From an uncultured Alphaproteobacteria bacterium (GTDB taxonomy: Bacteria; Pseudomonadota; Alphaproteobacteria; RF32; CAG-239): a stretch of DNA of 64,000 nucleotides. The stretch spans positions 62,001 to 126,000 of the forward strand of contig CAKQNT010000002.1 in NCBI GenBank assembly GCA_934255405.1. Reading direction: 5' to 3'. How positions within the stretch are numbered: position 1 is the stretch's first letter; every line of letters begins with the position of its first letter. Below are positions 26,820 to 36,437 of this stretch, piece by piece. The notes under the pieces were generated by a model. It was given only the letters and a program-made list of their open reading frames with translations, ran no database searches and was not told where the DNA came from. A program made the position numbers and the translations under genes.

Positions 26820-27941
26820 ATGACCATTGCGGTTTTGAAAGAGCGCACTAAAGGCGAAAACCGAGTTGCGGTGTCGCCGAATCTGGTTGGCAGGTATGCT
26901 GATATCGGGCAAAAAATAAGAATTGAAAAATCTGCCGGAGCGGCGGCGGAATTTGCTGACGAGGAATATATTAAGGCCGGAGCAGTTATTTGCCGGACGC
27001 CGGCAGAAACAGTGCAGGGGGCGGAGATAATTTTGAAAGTGCAGGCGCCGTTGCCGGAAGAAGAAAAATTTTTGGGCGCCAAACCGATAGTTGTTGCCGA
27101 TTTTGTGAATGCGGAGCGAGAGCAGCGTCTGTATAATTTGGCAAAAACGGGGATTTGTGGGTTTGCGCTGAATTATATTCCGCGAATTTCAAGAGCACAG
27201 AGCATGGATATATTGTCTTCACAAAGCAATTTGGCAGGTTATAAGGCGGTGCTTGCGGCGATGAATTTGCTGCCAAAAGCGGCACCGTTGTTGATGACAG
27301 CGGCCGGAACAGTGGCTCCGGCCAGAGTCTTGGTGCTGGGCGCCGGAGTGGCAGGATTGCAAGCGGTGGCTACCGCGCGGCGGATCGGGGCAGTGGTTTA
27401 TGCCTCGGATATTAGGCCTGATGTGCGAGAACAAATAGAATCTTTAGGGGGTAAATTTGTAGAAATTAAACGAGATAAAAAACTTAAGACCAAAGGAGGA
27501 TATGTGCAATCGGCTTCGGCAGAGTATTTGCAACGGCAAAGAACAGTGATTGCCGAGCTGCTGCACAGTATTGATGTGGTGATTGCAACAGCCTTTGTTG
27601 CCGGAAAGCCAGCTCCACAGCTGATTGATGCGGAAATGCTCAAGCAAATGCCTTTGGGGTCGGTGGTTGTGGATATGGCGGCGGCGGCCGGCGGAAATGT
27701 TGAAGGAAGTGTCGACGGAAAAATTATAACCAGTGGAAATGTAAAAATTGTCGGTAACGGAAATTTGGCCTCAATGGTGCCAAACTCGGCCAGCCGGCTG
27801 TATGCCGGAAATGTGTTTAATTTTTTGGCCTCTCAGTATGACAGCGCTACCGGAAAAATCAATTTTAATTATGCAGACGAGATTGTTAAGAGTACCTGTA
27901 TTATGCAGGGAGGAAAGCTATTGTTGAAGGAGGGCAAATAA
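26820..27941 (+). CDS. pntAA: NAD(P) transhydrogenase subunit alpha part 1 (PntAA)
   Basis: A 373-residue soluble NAD(H)-binding subunit (domain I). [20 protein letters not shown] is the standard start, and [22 protein letters not shown] is the Rossmann loop near residue 170. This subunit feeds hydride from NADH to NADP in the proton-driven transhydrogenase. The ATG at 26820 fits the family start; an in-frame TTG at 26808 with AAGG upstream is possible. The stop overlaps the next ATG by one base. The three-subunit arrangement is typical of Alphaproteobacteria. Confidence 0.93.
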   Translation: MTIAVLKERTKGENRVAVSPNLVGRYADIGQKIRIEKSAGAAAEFADEEYIKAGAVICRTPAETVQGAEIILKVQAPLPEEEKFLGAKPIVVADFVNAEREQRLYNLAKTGICGFALNYIPRISRAQSMDILSSQSNLAGYKAVLAAMNLLPKAAPLLMTAAGTVAPARVLVLGAGVAGLQAVATARRIGAVVYASDIRPDVREQIESLGGKFVEIKRDKKLKTKGGYVQSASAEYLQRQRTVIAELLHSIDVVIATAFVAGKPAPQLIDAEMLKQMPLGSVVVDMAAAAGGNVEGSVDGKIITSGNVKIVGNGNLASMVPNSASRLYAGNVFNFLASQYDSATGKINFNYADEIVKSTCIMQGGKLLLKEGK

Positions 27942-28225
27942 TGGAGTTTTGGTATTTGCTGACAGTTTTTGTGCTGGCCTGTTTTGTTGGGTATTTTGTT
28001 GTATGGGGAGTTACTCCGGCGCTGCATTCACCCTTGATGAGCGTGTCTAATGCGATTTCTGGCATTATCATAATAGGAGCATTGATTGCGGTGGATAATT
28101 CCGTGGCGGAGTTGTCTAAAATATTGGGCTTTGCCGCGGTGTTTTTGGCGGCAATAAATATATTCGGCGGCTTTGCGGTGACGCATCGAATGCTGTTGAT
28201 GTTTAGGAAAAAGGAGAAAAAATAA
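27941..28225 (+). CDS. pntAB: NAD(P) transhydrogenase subunit alpha part 2 (PntAB)
   Basis: A 94-residue membrane subunit with three hydrophobic helices and the signature [24 protein letters not shown]. It provides part of the proton channel (domain II) of the transhydrogenase. One-base overlaps with pntAA before and pntB after show tight translational coupling. Confidence 0.93.
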   Translation: MEFWYLLTVFVLACFVGYFVVWGVTPALHSPLMSVSNAISGIIIIGALIAVDNSVAELSKILGFAAVFLAAINIFGGFAVTHRMLLMFRKKEKK

Positions 28226-29589
28226 TGACGGATTTTCTCTTTTTGGCATATCTGTTATCGGGGATATTGTTTATCTTGTCTATCCGCGGTTTGGCATCGC
28301 CGCAGACTGCCAGACGAGGCAACCTGCTGGGAATGTCCGGTATGGTGTTGGCTATTGCGGCAACGGTCTATTCTCCGTTGGTGGAAAATGAATTTTGGGC
28401 GTATGTGGTTATTGTGGTGGGGGCTGCGGTTGGAATCTATAGCGCTGCACGGGTCAAAATAGCCGCTCTGCCGCAAATGATTGCGGTGTTTAACGGAGTG
28501 GGCGGTTTGGCGGCTGCGCTGATTGCAGTGGCGGAAATAATATCGGGCTCGGAAGCATATATTGACAATATTGTCGGGTTGGTGGTGGGAATGGCGGCGT
28601 TTTCCGGCTCAATGCTGGCGTTTGCCAAGCTACAGGGGATTGTATCGCCTCGGGTGATTGCGTTTCGGGGACAGTGTCTGGTTAATTTGGTATTGGCAAC
28701 AATAGTAATCTGCTTGTGTATTCATTTTGTGATAAACGGCAACAAGGTTGTCTTTTATTGGATTGCCGCTTTAATGCTGGTGTTGGGTTTTTTGCTGGTG
28801 CTGCCAATCGGCGGCGCCGATATGCCGGTGGTGATATCGGTGCTTAATTCTTATTCCGGATGGGCGGCAGTGGGAATCGGTTTTTCGTTTCATAATGTGT
28901 TGCTGATTATTGTAGGAGCAATTGTCGGTGCCAGCGGGGCTATATTATCTTATATTATGGTAAAGGCGATGAACCGCTCTCTGCTCAATGTGATGCTGGG
29001 CGGAATTGGCAGAACAGCCGCGGCAAAAACAGATAATGCGGCACTGCAAAAAACAGCTAAAGTCGGTAGTCCGGCAGACGCGGCCTATGTTATGGAAAAT
29101 GCCAATAAAGTGATTGTTGTTCCGGGGTATGGAATGGCAGTGGCGCAGGCGCAGCACATCTTGAAAGAAATGGCCGATGACTTGCGCATGTTATACGGCG
29201 TTGAGGTGAAATTTGCGGTTCATCCGGTGGCAGGGCGTATGCCGGGGCATATGAATGTATTGCTGGCGGAAGCAAATGTTCCGTATGAAGATGTATTTGG
29301 GCTGGAGGATGTTAACCATGAGTTTGCTACCGCCGATGTGGCTTATGTTATCGGGGCGAATGATATTACCAATCCTCTGGCAAAAAATGATTCTTCTTCA
29401 CCAATATACGGAATGCCGATTTTGGAAGTGGAAAAGGCCAAAGTTGTATTTTTTGTTAAAAGGTCTTTAGGAAAAGGTTATTCGGGAGTTGAGAATCCGT
29501 TGTTTTTTGCGGATAATACGATTATGCTGTATGGAGATGCTAAAAAAATCACTGAGGATATTGTGAAAACTTTGGAAAAAAATAAATGA
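28225..29589 (+). CDS. pntB: NAD(P) transhydrogenase subunit beta (PntB)
   Basis: A 454-residue protein. About eight membrane helices come first, with the LPQMIAVFNGVGGLAAAL segment, followed by the NADP(H)-binding domain III (VIVVPGYGMAVAQAQH, VKFAVHPVAGRMPGHMNVLLAEA, GANDITNPLA). With PntAA and PntAB it makes NADPH from NADH using the proton gradient, a useful source of reductant under anaerobic growth. The stop overlaps ogt by 4 bases. Confidence 0.95.
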   Translation: MTDFLFLAYLLSGILFILSIRGLASPQTARRGNLLGMSGMVLAIAATVYSPLVENEFWAYVVIVVGAAVGIYSAARVKIAALPQMIAVFNGVGGLAAALIAVAEIISGSEAYIDNIVGLVVGMAAFSGSMLAFAKLQGIVSPRVIAFRGQCLVNLVLATIVICLCIHFVINGNKVVFYWIAALMLVLGFLLVLPIGGADMPVVISVLNSYSGWAAVGIGFSFHNVLLIIVGAIVGASGAILSYIMVKAMNRSLLNVMLGGIGRTAAAKTDNAALQKTAKVGSPADAAYVMENANKVIVVPGYGMAVAQAQHILKEMADDLRMLYGVEVKFAVHPVAGRMPGHMNVLLAEANVPYEDVFGLEDVNHEFATADVAYVIGANDITNPLAKNDSSSPIYGMPILEVEKAKVVFFVKRSLGKGYSGVENPLFFADNTIMLYGDAKKITEDIVKTLEKNK

Positions 29590-30041
29590 ACTGCTGTAAC
29601 TACAAATCGCCTTTCGGTTCTATCATCTTGCAGGAAGAGAATGGCGTGTTGACAATGGTAAAATTTGGGCACTGCAGCGAGCAGGGAGAATCGGCATTGT
29701 TGCAGGAAACCAGCCGCCAGTTGGATGAATATTTTTCCGGAAAGAGAAAAGAATTTGATTTACCGCACAAGGCAGAGGGAACGCTTTTTCAGCAGAAAGT
29801 TTGGCAGGCACTGCAACAAATTCCATACGGAACGACAGTATGTTATAAAGATATTGCCGAGGCTATCGGCAGCTCTAAGGCTTGTCGGGCGGTGGGAATG
29901 GCGAACCACAATAATCCGATATGCATTATTGTGCCGTGTCATCGGGTTATCGGTGCCAACGGAAGTTTGGTCGGTTATGCCGAAGGGCCGGATGTTAAGC
30001 AGAAACTGTTGGAGCTTGAGGCTGAATACGCCCGGATTTAG
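29586..30041 (+). CDS. ogt: Methylated-DNA--protein-cysteine methyltransferase
   Basis: A 151-residue DNA-repair protein with the helix-turn-helix GTTVCYKDIAEAIGSSKACRAVGMANHNNP and the active-site PCHRV that accepts the alkyl group from O6-methylguanine. Near the C-terminus the usual GYAGG-type loop reads GYAEGPDVK, a small variation. It overlaps pntB by 4 bases, so it is probably translated from the pnt message. Its 3' end overlaps the convergent hydF end by 4 bases. Confidence 0.92.
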   Translation: MNCCNYKSPFGSIILQEENGVLTMVKFGHCSEQGESALLQETSRQLDEYFSGKRKEFDLPHKAEGTLFQQKVWQALQQIPYGTTVCYKDIAEAIGSSKACRAVGMANHNNPICIIVPCHRVIGANGSLVGYAEGPDVKQKLLELEAEYARI

Positions 30042-31255
30042 GCATTAGGCAACAGCGGTTTGATGGTGCGCTCCAACACTCCCTGAGTTTTGGAGATGGC
30101 AATGCCATAATTGGTGATAGGTACGCCGCGTCGTATACATTCATGCAGCCGACGAAGCATTTCCATACGATTCAACATGCAAGCTCCGCAATGGATAACC
30201 AATTTGTATTGCTCCAAATCATCGGGAAAATCACTGCCTTGGCAAAAAGAAAATTGTAAGTCTTTTCCGGTATATTTTTTGAGCCAATTAGGAAGTTTTA
30301 CCTTGCCAATATCATCGGAAAGAGAATGATGAGAACAGGCTTCGGCAATCAGCACTTTGTCGCCATCGGCAAGTTGGTCGATGGTTGAGGCGCCCTGATA
30401 CAAGATATCTAAGTCGCCCTTGTTGCGGGCAAATAAAATTGAAAAAGTTGTTAGGGGAATATCTTGAGGAACGATGGGGGCAACTTTCATTATGGCTTGA
30501 GAATCCGTAATTATAAGCGTTGGTCGACGTTTGAGTTCCTGAAGAATTTCGGCCAGCTCGCTGTCTTTGACCACGATAGCCTTGGCGCTGCAGTCCAGAG
30601 CCTCGCGCAGGACTTGTACTTGAGGTAAAATAAGACGGCCTTTGGGCGCAGAAAAATCGATTGGTACCACCAGTACGATGATATCTTGCGGCTTGAATAA
30701 ATCTCCGGCCAACAAAGTATCTTTTTTGAGTTCTGCCGGCGCCAGAGAAATTATGAGCTTTTTGACTTCTTCAATGTTGCTGCCGGTTTGGGCAGAAACG
30801 TTGGTGAATGCAATATCTCTGTGTTTCAGCCATTGTATATCTTCCGCACAAGGAGAGTAAATATCAGTTTTATTAAAAACTGCCGCAAAGGGAATGTTTA
30901 ATTTCTGCAGTTCTTCAATAATTTGTTTATCGGTGTCTTGTAAACCGTCTGCGCCGATGACCATTAGGGCGATATCAGAACGGAACAAAACTTTGCGAGT
31001 GGCTTTTATGCGCTGTTTGCCAAGAGAACCTTCGTCATCCAGTCCGGCGGTGTCATAAAAAGTTACCGGCCCTAATGGTAAAAGCTCGTATGGTTTGGCA
31101 ACGGCGTCGGTGGTGGTGCCGGCTTGGTCAGAAACAATGGCAATTTCTTGTCCGCATAAGGCGTTAATCAATGATGATTTTCCGGCATTGCGGCGGCCGA
31201 CAATGCTGATAATTGTTCTCAGCGCGCGGGGAGTGGCAGCAGCGTTATCACTCAT
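30038..31255 (-). CDS. hydF: [FeFe]-hydrogenase maturation GTPase HydF
   Basis: A 405-residue Era-like GTPase with GRRNAGKS (residues 20-27), DTAGLDD (G3) and NKTD (G4). A dimerisation domain follows, and a C-terminal cluster-binding domain with CSH (residues 307-309) and HCGAC (residues 355-359). This is exactly the CxHx45HCxxC pattern of HydF. HydF is the scaffold on which the 2Fe subcluster of [FeFe]-hydrogenase is assembled, together with HydE and HydG. Those genes and the hydrogenase are not in the window. The call implies that the organism makes or consumes H2 anaerobically. Confidence 0.93.
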   Translation of the reverse strand: MSDNAAATPRALRTIISIVGRRNAGKSSLINALCGQEIAIVSDQAGTTTDAVAKPYELLPLGPVTFYDTAGLDDEGSLGKQRIKATRKVLFRSDIALMVIGADGLQDTDKQIIEELQKLNIPFAAVFNKTDIYSPCAEDIQWLKHRDIAFTNVSAQTGSNIEEVKKLIISLAPAELKKDTLLAGDLFKPQDIIVLVVPIDFSAPKGRLILPQVQVLREALDCSAKAIVVKDSELAEILQELKRRPTLIITDSQAIMKVAPIVPQDIPLTTFSILFARNKGDLDILYQGASTIDQLADGDKVLIAEACSHHSLSDDIGKVKLPNWLKKYTGKDLQFSFCQGSDFPDDLEQYKLVIHCGACMLNRMEMLRRLHECIRRGVPITNYGIAISKTQGVLERTIKPLLPNA

Positions 31256-31415
31256 TTTAGGTTTCTCCGATTGTTATTTGCTTGTTGGTAATTATTTTTA
31301 TTAAAATCTGTTGTTAAATCAAGTTAAAATTATGTTTTTTGCTATTTTGAAATATAGAAAATTTTAAGATTTTTTATTTAAAATAACGGCGTTTAGGAAT
31401 TATGGGAATAAAAGA

Positions 31416-33347
31416 ATGCATTCAATCCAGACTTTGATTGTAGATTTAACGCTTATTACGATATATGCGGCAATCATCACTTTAATCTTTAAGAAACTGA
31501 AACAGCCGACAGTGCTGGGGTATATTTTGGCTGGTATTTTTGCCGGACCTTTTTTGAATTTTGTTCCCACCGTTACCGATAAAGAAAACCTGACCTTGTG
31601 GGCGGATATCGGGGTGATATTTTTGTTGTTTGGCTTGGGATTGGAATTTAGTTTTAATAAGATGATAAATGTTGGCAAATCGGCAATGATTACCGCGATG
31701 GCCAATATCTTGTTTATGCTGTTTTTGGGCTATAATGTAGGGTTGATGCTGGGTTGGTCGGTAACAGACAGTTTCTTTTTGGGCAGTATGATTTCGATGT
31801 CATCTACCACCATTATCATCAAAGCCTTTGATGACTTGAATGTTAAACGGCAGAATTTTACCAGTCTGGTGTTTGGTGTGTTGGTGGTGGAAGATATTGT
31901 GGGAATTTTGTTGTTGGTTTTGTTGCCAACGATTGCTCTGGGCAGCACTATAGACAGTCAGGAATTAATTATCAGCACTCTTAAATTGATTTTCTTTTTG
32001 GTGTTGTGCTTTATCTTCGGGATATATCTGGTGCCGACTATTCTTAAAAAGATTACGCCGATGCTAAACGATGAGTTGTTGCTGCTGATAACTATCGGCA
32101 TGTGTTTCGGTATGGTGTTGTTGGCTACATATTCCGGATATTCTTCGGCGTTAGGCGCGTTTATTATGGGCTCAATTTTGGCCGAAACCGAGATTATCTC
32201 AAGAATCGAAAATATCTTAAAACCGCTCAAAGACTTTTTTGGGGCGGTGTTCTTCGTATCGGTGGGAATGCTGGTTGATCCGGTTATGCTGATTGTTTAT
32301 GCCAAGCCAATTATGGTGATTACTTTGATTGTGATTGCGGGTAAAGTGTTTTTCTCTTGTTTTGGTTTTTTGTGCTCCGGACAAGGACTAAAGACGGCGA
32401 TTCAGGGCGGATTTTCTTTGGCACAGGTTGGTGAATTTGCATTTATTATCGCCAGCCTCGGTATGAGTATCGGGGTGCTCGATGCCAAGGTGTATCCGAT
32501 TATTGTGGCGGTGTCGGTTATTACCACTTTTTTGACTCCGCTAATGATAAAGGCGGCGGATCCGGTCTATAAACGGATATCAAAAATGCTACCGGAAAAA
32601 TTGGATAAATATTTGGAGCGCACTACGGCGCTGGCTAATGAAACACGAATGGAAGAGCGTCGCTGGAAGTTGTTGTTTAAGAACTATTCTTTGCGAATGG
32701 TGTTGTTTTCGATGATATTGTCGGCAATTTTGGGGCTTTCTATATTTTTTGTTAAACCTTTTGTGGCGGGGATACTGCCTAATATGCCGGCCAGAATTGT
32801 TACGACCTTGATAACATTGGCGATGATGTCACCATTTTTGAAGGCGCTTATTGGGTGGGAAACCATATTGCCGGTGTTTATTAAGGAAAAAGTTGCAAAT
32901 GTGCTTTGCAAAATAAGTCGTCGCAATGCGGAAGAAACCAAACAGTCAATCAGCAAAACCATAGAAGATAGTTTTGGTATCTGTTCGGTTGAGGGAGAAA
33001 CCGAAAACGCTCGTAACTTTTTTGTATCAAACCACAAAACAGCGGCGCTTTATTATAAACTGTGGACAGCCAAGAAAATCAACCGTTTGCCACTGATATT
33101 GTTGACAAGCTTTAGACTTTTGGTGGTTTTGTTCTTTATTGTTACGGTGGTGCACCAGTTGTTGACCGAGAATCCAAAAGTTACGCTACTGATGGCGGTG
33201 GGGTCAATCTTTGTGCTTTCTCAGTCCAGATGGTTGTTCCAACAATATGTAAAAATTGAATCTCAGTTTCTGACAAATCTTAATGGTACTCGTGTAGCGC
33301 AGTCGGAGACATCAATACCAGAAAAGAAAGAAGACAAAAAGGAATAA
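31416..33347 (+). CDS. CPA2-family cation:proton antiporter
   Basis: A 643-residue membrane protein. Residues 1-390 hold the CPA2 transport domain with about twelve helices: QPTVLGYILAGIFAGP, LLFGLGLEFSFNK, the MISMSSTTIIIKAF stretch and VVEDIVGILLLVLLP. A second part follows with several more hydrophobic segments and a charged linker, in place of the usual C-terminal TrkA-N/RCK domain. No nucleotide-binding GxGxxG motif is seen. It probably exchanges K+ or Na+ for H+. It is a single gene; 160 AT-rich bases precede it. The exact ion is unknown. Confidence 0.82.
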   Translation: MHSIQTLIVDLTLITIYAAIITLIFKKLKQPTVLGYILAGIFAGPFLNFVPTVTDKENLTLWADIGVIFLLFGLGLEFSFNKMINVGKSAMITAMANILFMLFLGYNVGLMLGWSVTDSFFLGSMISMSSTTIIIKAFDDLNVKRQNFTSLVFGVLVVEDIVGILLLVLLPTIALGSTIDSQELIISTLKLIFFLVLCFIFGIYLVPTILKKITPMLNDELLLLITIGMCFGMVLLATYSGYSSALGAFIMGSILAETEIISRIENILKPLKDFFGAVFFVSVGMLVDPVMLIVYAKPIMVITLIVIAGKVFFSCFGFLCSGQGLKTAIQGGFSLAQVGEFAFIIASLGMSIGVLDAKVYPIIVAVSVITTFLTPLMIKAADPVYKRISKMLPEKLDKYLERTTALANETRMEERRWKLLFKNYSLRMVLFSMILSAILGLSIFFVKPFVAGILPNMPARIVTTLITLAMMSPFLKALIGWETILPVFIKEKVANVLCKISRRNAEETKQSISKTIEDSFGICSVEGETENARNFFVSNHKTAALYYKLWTAKKINRLPLILLTSFRLLVVLFFIVTVVHQLLTENPKVTLLMAVGSIFVLSQSRWLFQQYVKIESQFLTNLNGTRVAQSETSIPEKKEDKKE

Positions 33348-33352
33348 CAAAA

Positions 33353-33379
33353 AAAAGGCCGCTTATTTAAGCGGCCTTT
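33353..33379 (-). terminator. Shared terminator between antiporter and gapR genes
   Basis: AAAGGCCGCTTA and TTTAAGCGGCCTTT form a nearly loop-free stem. On the minus strand it is followed by a run of eight T, so it mainly serves gapR; the plus side is weaker. Confidence 0.8.
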
Positions 33380-33393
33380 GATTTGAGAACGGC

Positions 33394-33651
33394 TTAGATA
33401 TCCAGCGCCTTGCGGTAAGTATCAAGCAAAAATTCCTGCTCATCGCGGTCGGCGGCATTCATCTTGCGCAGTTTGAGCACGGCGCGCATAATTTTGACAT
33501 CGAATCCGGCAGACTTGGCTTCAGCGAAGATGTCTCTGATGTCAGAGGCAATGGCGGCTTTTTCTTCTTCGAGGTGCTCAATGCGTTCAATCAGCGAGCG
33601 CAGGCGATCGGCGGCAATTCCACCGACTTCATTTTTGGTTTCTTCTGTCAT
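33394..33651 (-). CDS. gapR: GapR-type DUF2312 nucleoid-associated protein
   Basis: An 85-residue protein matching DUF2312 along its full length: ADRLRSLIERIEHLEEEKA, DIRDIFAEAKSAGFDVKIMR, then RKMNAADRDEQEFLLDTY. In Caulobacter this family (GapR) binds overtwisted, AT-rich DNA ahead of replication and transcription and helps topoisomerases. The start at 33651 has AAGGAG 7 bases upstream; longer in-frame starts upstream would add a cysteine-rich, unlikely N-terminus. The gene is divergent from pyk. It is a good marker for Alphaproteobacteria. Confidence 0.9.
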   Translation of the reverse strand: MTEETKNEVGGIAADRLRSLIERIEHLEEEKAAIASDIRDIFAEAKSAGFDVKIMRAVLKLRKMNAADRDEQEFLLDTYRKALDI

Positions 33652-33809
33652 TCTAATCTCCTTGGTTGGTGTTATATTGTTAAGAAAACTAGCAAATAAG
33701 AAACATTTTGACAAGTGATAATTTTTGCAAAACATTATATTAAAAATAATAGCTTGTTAACCTATTTGGGTGTAAATTTGAGCAAGCTTTTTGATTAAGG
33801 AGAAATTTT

Positions 33810-35234
33810 ATGCCTACTGATACACATACTAAAATTTTGGCCACAATCGGCCCTTCTTCTGCTACTCGCGAACAGTTGGAACAACTGATAGATGCCGGCG
33901 CTGATGCTTTTCGGGTTAACTTTAGCCACGGGACACATGCCGAGCACAAGGCCAGAGTGAAAATTATTCGTCAGTTGGAAAAAGAAAAAGGGCGGTTTAT
34001 CTCTATTTTGGCAGATTTGCAGGGGCCAAAACTCAGAGTTGGGGTATTTAAAGAAGATAAAGTGTTGCTCAAAGAAGGACAGACCTTTACTTTGGATATG
34101 GATCCTAAACCCGGTGATAATCAACGCGTGTGTTTGCCGCATAAGGAGATTTTTGCTGCGCTCAAGCCCGGTGATGACCTGCTGGTTAACGATGGTTACA
34201 TTGTTTTGAATGTAAAAAGTTGTGATAAAGATCATGCTGTTACTAAAGTAAAAGTTGGCGGCTATATTTCAAGCCATAAAGGCGTTAATCTGCCAAATAC
34301 TCAGCTAAACATCTCGGCGATTACCGAAAAAGACAGAGATGATTTGAAATTCGCCCTTAAGCTGGGAGTCGATTGGATCGGCTTGTCTTTTGTGCAGCGC
34401 GCTGAAGATGTGCGCGAGGCCAAAAAACTGGTGAATGGCAAAGCTTGGGTTATTTCTAAATTGGAAAAACCCAGCGCGATTGAGGATTTAGATGCCATTA
34501 TTCAGGAATCAGACGCCATTATGGTGGCGCGTGGCGATTTGGGCGTCGAATGTCCGATTCAAAATGTTCCGGTTTTGCAAAAACGTATCGTTTCTGCTTG
34601 CCGTAAGTATGCGCGTCCGGTGATTATTGCTACACAGATGTTGGAGTCGATGATTAATAATCCAAATCCGACTCGCGCAGAGGTTTCTGATGTGGCAACC
34701 GCAGTGTATGATGGCGCGGACACGGTTATGTTGTCGGCGGAAACCGCTGCCGGCAAATATCCGGTAGAAGCTGTAAAAATGATGCATAAAATTGTTAAGC
34801 AGGTTGAAGGAGATCCTTTGTTCTATGAGTTGACCCAGACTGCGCGCCGCCGTCCCAGCAATGCTACCGAGGCGGATTCAATAACTTTTGCCGCCAGCGA
34901 GCTTTCTTGCATTTTGAAGAATGTTAAAGCTATTATAAGTTACACAACATCCGGTTTGACCACATTCTTGACGGCTCGCGAGCGTCCGTATTTGCCAATT
35001 TTGGCACTAACGCCGGATATTGCAGTGGCTCGTCGTCTGGTGTTGGTATGGGGAGTGCGTCCGTTTATCAATAAGGTAAGCTTCAAAAAGTTTGACCATG
35101 TTGAAGATGCTGCCGTAAAAGTTGCCGTAGCCAATAAATACGCCCAATCCGGCGACCATATAATCATTACTGCCGGTTTTCCGCTGAATGTAAGGGGGCG
35201 GACTAATATGCTGCATACGGTCTATATTAAGTGA
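33810..35234 (+). CDS. pyk: Pyruvate kinase
   Basis: A 474-residue enzyme. TKILATIGPSSATREQLEQLI opens the barrel, the substrate/K+ region RVNFSHG is intact, and the active-site segment IMVARGDLGVE and the PVIIATQMLESMI motif are present. The C-terminal domain is complete. It makes ATP and pyruvate from phosphoenolpyruvate, the last step of glycolysis. The ATG has AAGGAG 8 bases upstream. It is a single gene, followed within a few bases by a complex intergenic hairpin element. Confidence 0.97.
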   Translation: MPTDTHTKILATIGPSSATREQLEQLIDAGADAFRVNFSHGTHAEHKARVKIIRQLEKEKGRFISILADLQGPKLRVGVFKEDKVLLKEGQTFTLDMDPKPGDNQRVCLPHKEIFAALKPGDDLLVNDGYIVLNVKSCDKDHAVTKVKVGGYISSHKGVNLPNTQLNISAITEKDRDDLKFALKLGVDWIGLSFVQRAEDVREAKKLVNGKAWVISKLEKPSAIEDLDAIIQESDAIMVARGDLGVECPIQNVPVLQKRIVSACRKYARPVIIATQMLESMINNPNPTRAEVSDVATAVYDGADTVMLSAETAAGKYPVEAVKMMHKIVKQVEGDPLFYELTQTARRRPSNATEADSITFAASELSCILKNVKAIISYTTSGLTTFLTARERPYLPILALTPDIAVARRLVLVWGVRPFINKVSFKKFDHVEDAAVKVAVANKYAQSGDHIIITAGFPLNVRGRTNMLHTVYIK

Positions 35235-35237
35235 AGC

Positions 35238-35460
35238 AACCTCGCTGGAGGCGAGGTTGTCTAGAGGTTTTCTAGAGCAATTTGTGCAGGTCGGCGACAT
35301 CCTCATTTACCCTTTTGTAAACTCCGGTGTCGCCACCCTAAAATCTTATTATTCACGCACGCTATCCGAGCTTGTTAGAGATTGTGCGGTTGTCGAAATG
35401 CTCATGTACTACTATATCCGAGCTTGCCGGAGATAGTGCAAAGCAGGTGAGCTAGCGGGG
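35238..35460. repeat. Long intergenic hairpin element, copy 2 (after pyk, rearranged)
   Basis: It begins with CAACCTCG/CGAGGTTG (35238-35260), directly after the pyk stop, and continues with the conserved TAGAG words. It then has an inner module GGCGACA...TGTCGCC (7 bp) enclosing TTTAC/GTAAA around a loop. Right-arm words (ATCCGAGCTTG) appear twice, near 35383 and 35416, and a GCTCATGTACTAC fragment lies between them. It looks like two element copies that recombined. The rest of 35461-35531 is the bL36 terminator. Confidence 0.6.
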
Positions 35461-35474
35461 AATCTTGTAAAATA

Positions 35475-35505
35475 AAAAAACTCGCTTAAAGACAGCGAGT
35501 TTTTT
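35475..35505 (-). terminator. Terminator of rpmJ
   Basis: AAAAAACTCGCT pairs with AGCGAGTTTTTT around a 7-base loop, 26 bases after the rpmJ stop on the minus strand; symmetric enough to act in both directions. Confidence 0.85.
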
Positions 35506-35531
35506 AAAACCATAAAAGCTTGTTTAACAAA

Positions 35532-35657
35532 CTAACCCTGACGAGCTTTCAGCTTGGGGTTCTTTTTGTTGATTACATATACGCGACCTTTACGACGAAC
35601 AACTTTGCAGTCTTTATCGCGAACTTTTTTGCTTTTCAAAGAGCTGTAAACTTTCAT
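35532..35657 (-). CDS. rpmJ: 50S ribosomal protein bL36
   Basis: A 41-residue basic protein reading [18 protein letters not shown] and ending in [13 protein letters not shown]. This is the longer bL36 form with a single Cys and none of the CxxC...CxxxxH zinc ligands, the form usual in Alphaproteobacteria. It is a single gene with its own terminator. The ATG is preceded by AAGGATAG, a usable ribosome-binding site. Confidence 0.95.
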   Translation of the reverse strand: MKVYSSLKSKKVRDKDCKVVRRKGRVYVINKKNPKLKARQG

Positions 35658-35812
35658 TTCTCTATCCTTACCTGTAAAAAGTTAACCGCAACTTATGACA
35701 AATAATGCGCTTTGTCAACTTATATTTTAGATTCTTTGGTAAAAATTTGAGATTGCTTTTGATTTTATCTCTCTTCTTGTATATAATCCTTGTGTTTTTG
35801 CGGAGATTGAAA

Positions 35813-36367
35813 ATGAAAAAATATATTGCCTTGGCGTTGTTTGTATTATTTGCTAATCCGGTACGGGCTCAGATGCCCTATATTGAAGAGGTTCGCGCCT
35901 TGGGAGCTATAGCCGGACAAGGTTTGGCTTGCGGCTCCAGTAAATATGATACTTTTGAAATGTTGGCGCGGGCTATTCTGCTAACCAAATCTCCGTCTGA
36001 TAAACTGCAAAATGATGCCATATATGCTTATTCGGAAGAAAAAGCCAATGCCTATATTTCTAAAGAGTTGGACGGCTTTTATGAGTGCGCGGCTATTAAT
36101 CGTCGTTTTGATAAACAAGATATATTTAAGGCGGTGCTTTATACTGATGGCACTATTAAAATGCCGGACGGAAAAATTCTTACACCGCGCCAGCCGTATG
36201 ATGCCAGCCTGATATATAAGAATAACAAAGATCGTGAAGCGGCTAAAGCTATTTATAATGGTGTAAAAGGTACCATCACCAAAGTAGATGTGGTTGACGA
36301 TAATATTGCCAGAGCTAATGGCGGCGGTTTGGCGGCGCCAACGGTGGGGCGTATTCGCCGCCGCTGA
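35813..36367 (+). CDS. Exported protein of unknown function
   Basis: A 184-residue protein with a clear signal peptide (MKKYIALALFVLFANPVRA, cleaved before QMP). The mature part is soluble and alpha-helical, with two cysteines (LACGSS and YECAA) that could form a disulfide, a stretch DGTIKMPDGKILTPRQPYD, and a Gly/Arg-rich C-terminal tail. The start at 35813 is supported by GGAGA 8 bases upstream; a longer in-frame ORF from 35705 would place a second hydrophobic segment in front and is less likely. I do not recognise the family. It stands alone before ettA. Confidence 0.65.
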   Translation: MKKYIALALFVLFANPVRAQMPYIEEVRALGAIAGQGLACGSSKYDTFEMLARAILLTKSPSDKLQNDAIYAYSEEKANAYISKELDGFYECAAINRRFDKQDIFKAVLYTDGTIKMPDGKILTPRQPYDASLIYKNNKDREAAKAIYNGVKGTITKVDVVDDNIARANGGGLAAPTVGRIRRR

Positions 36368-36437
36368 TTAAATTAGGTTGCTTTTTGCGTTTTAATCTGT
36401 ATATTCAAAGCCAATCAATAAATTTTAGGAGATAAAA

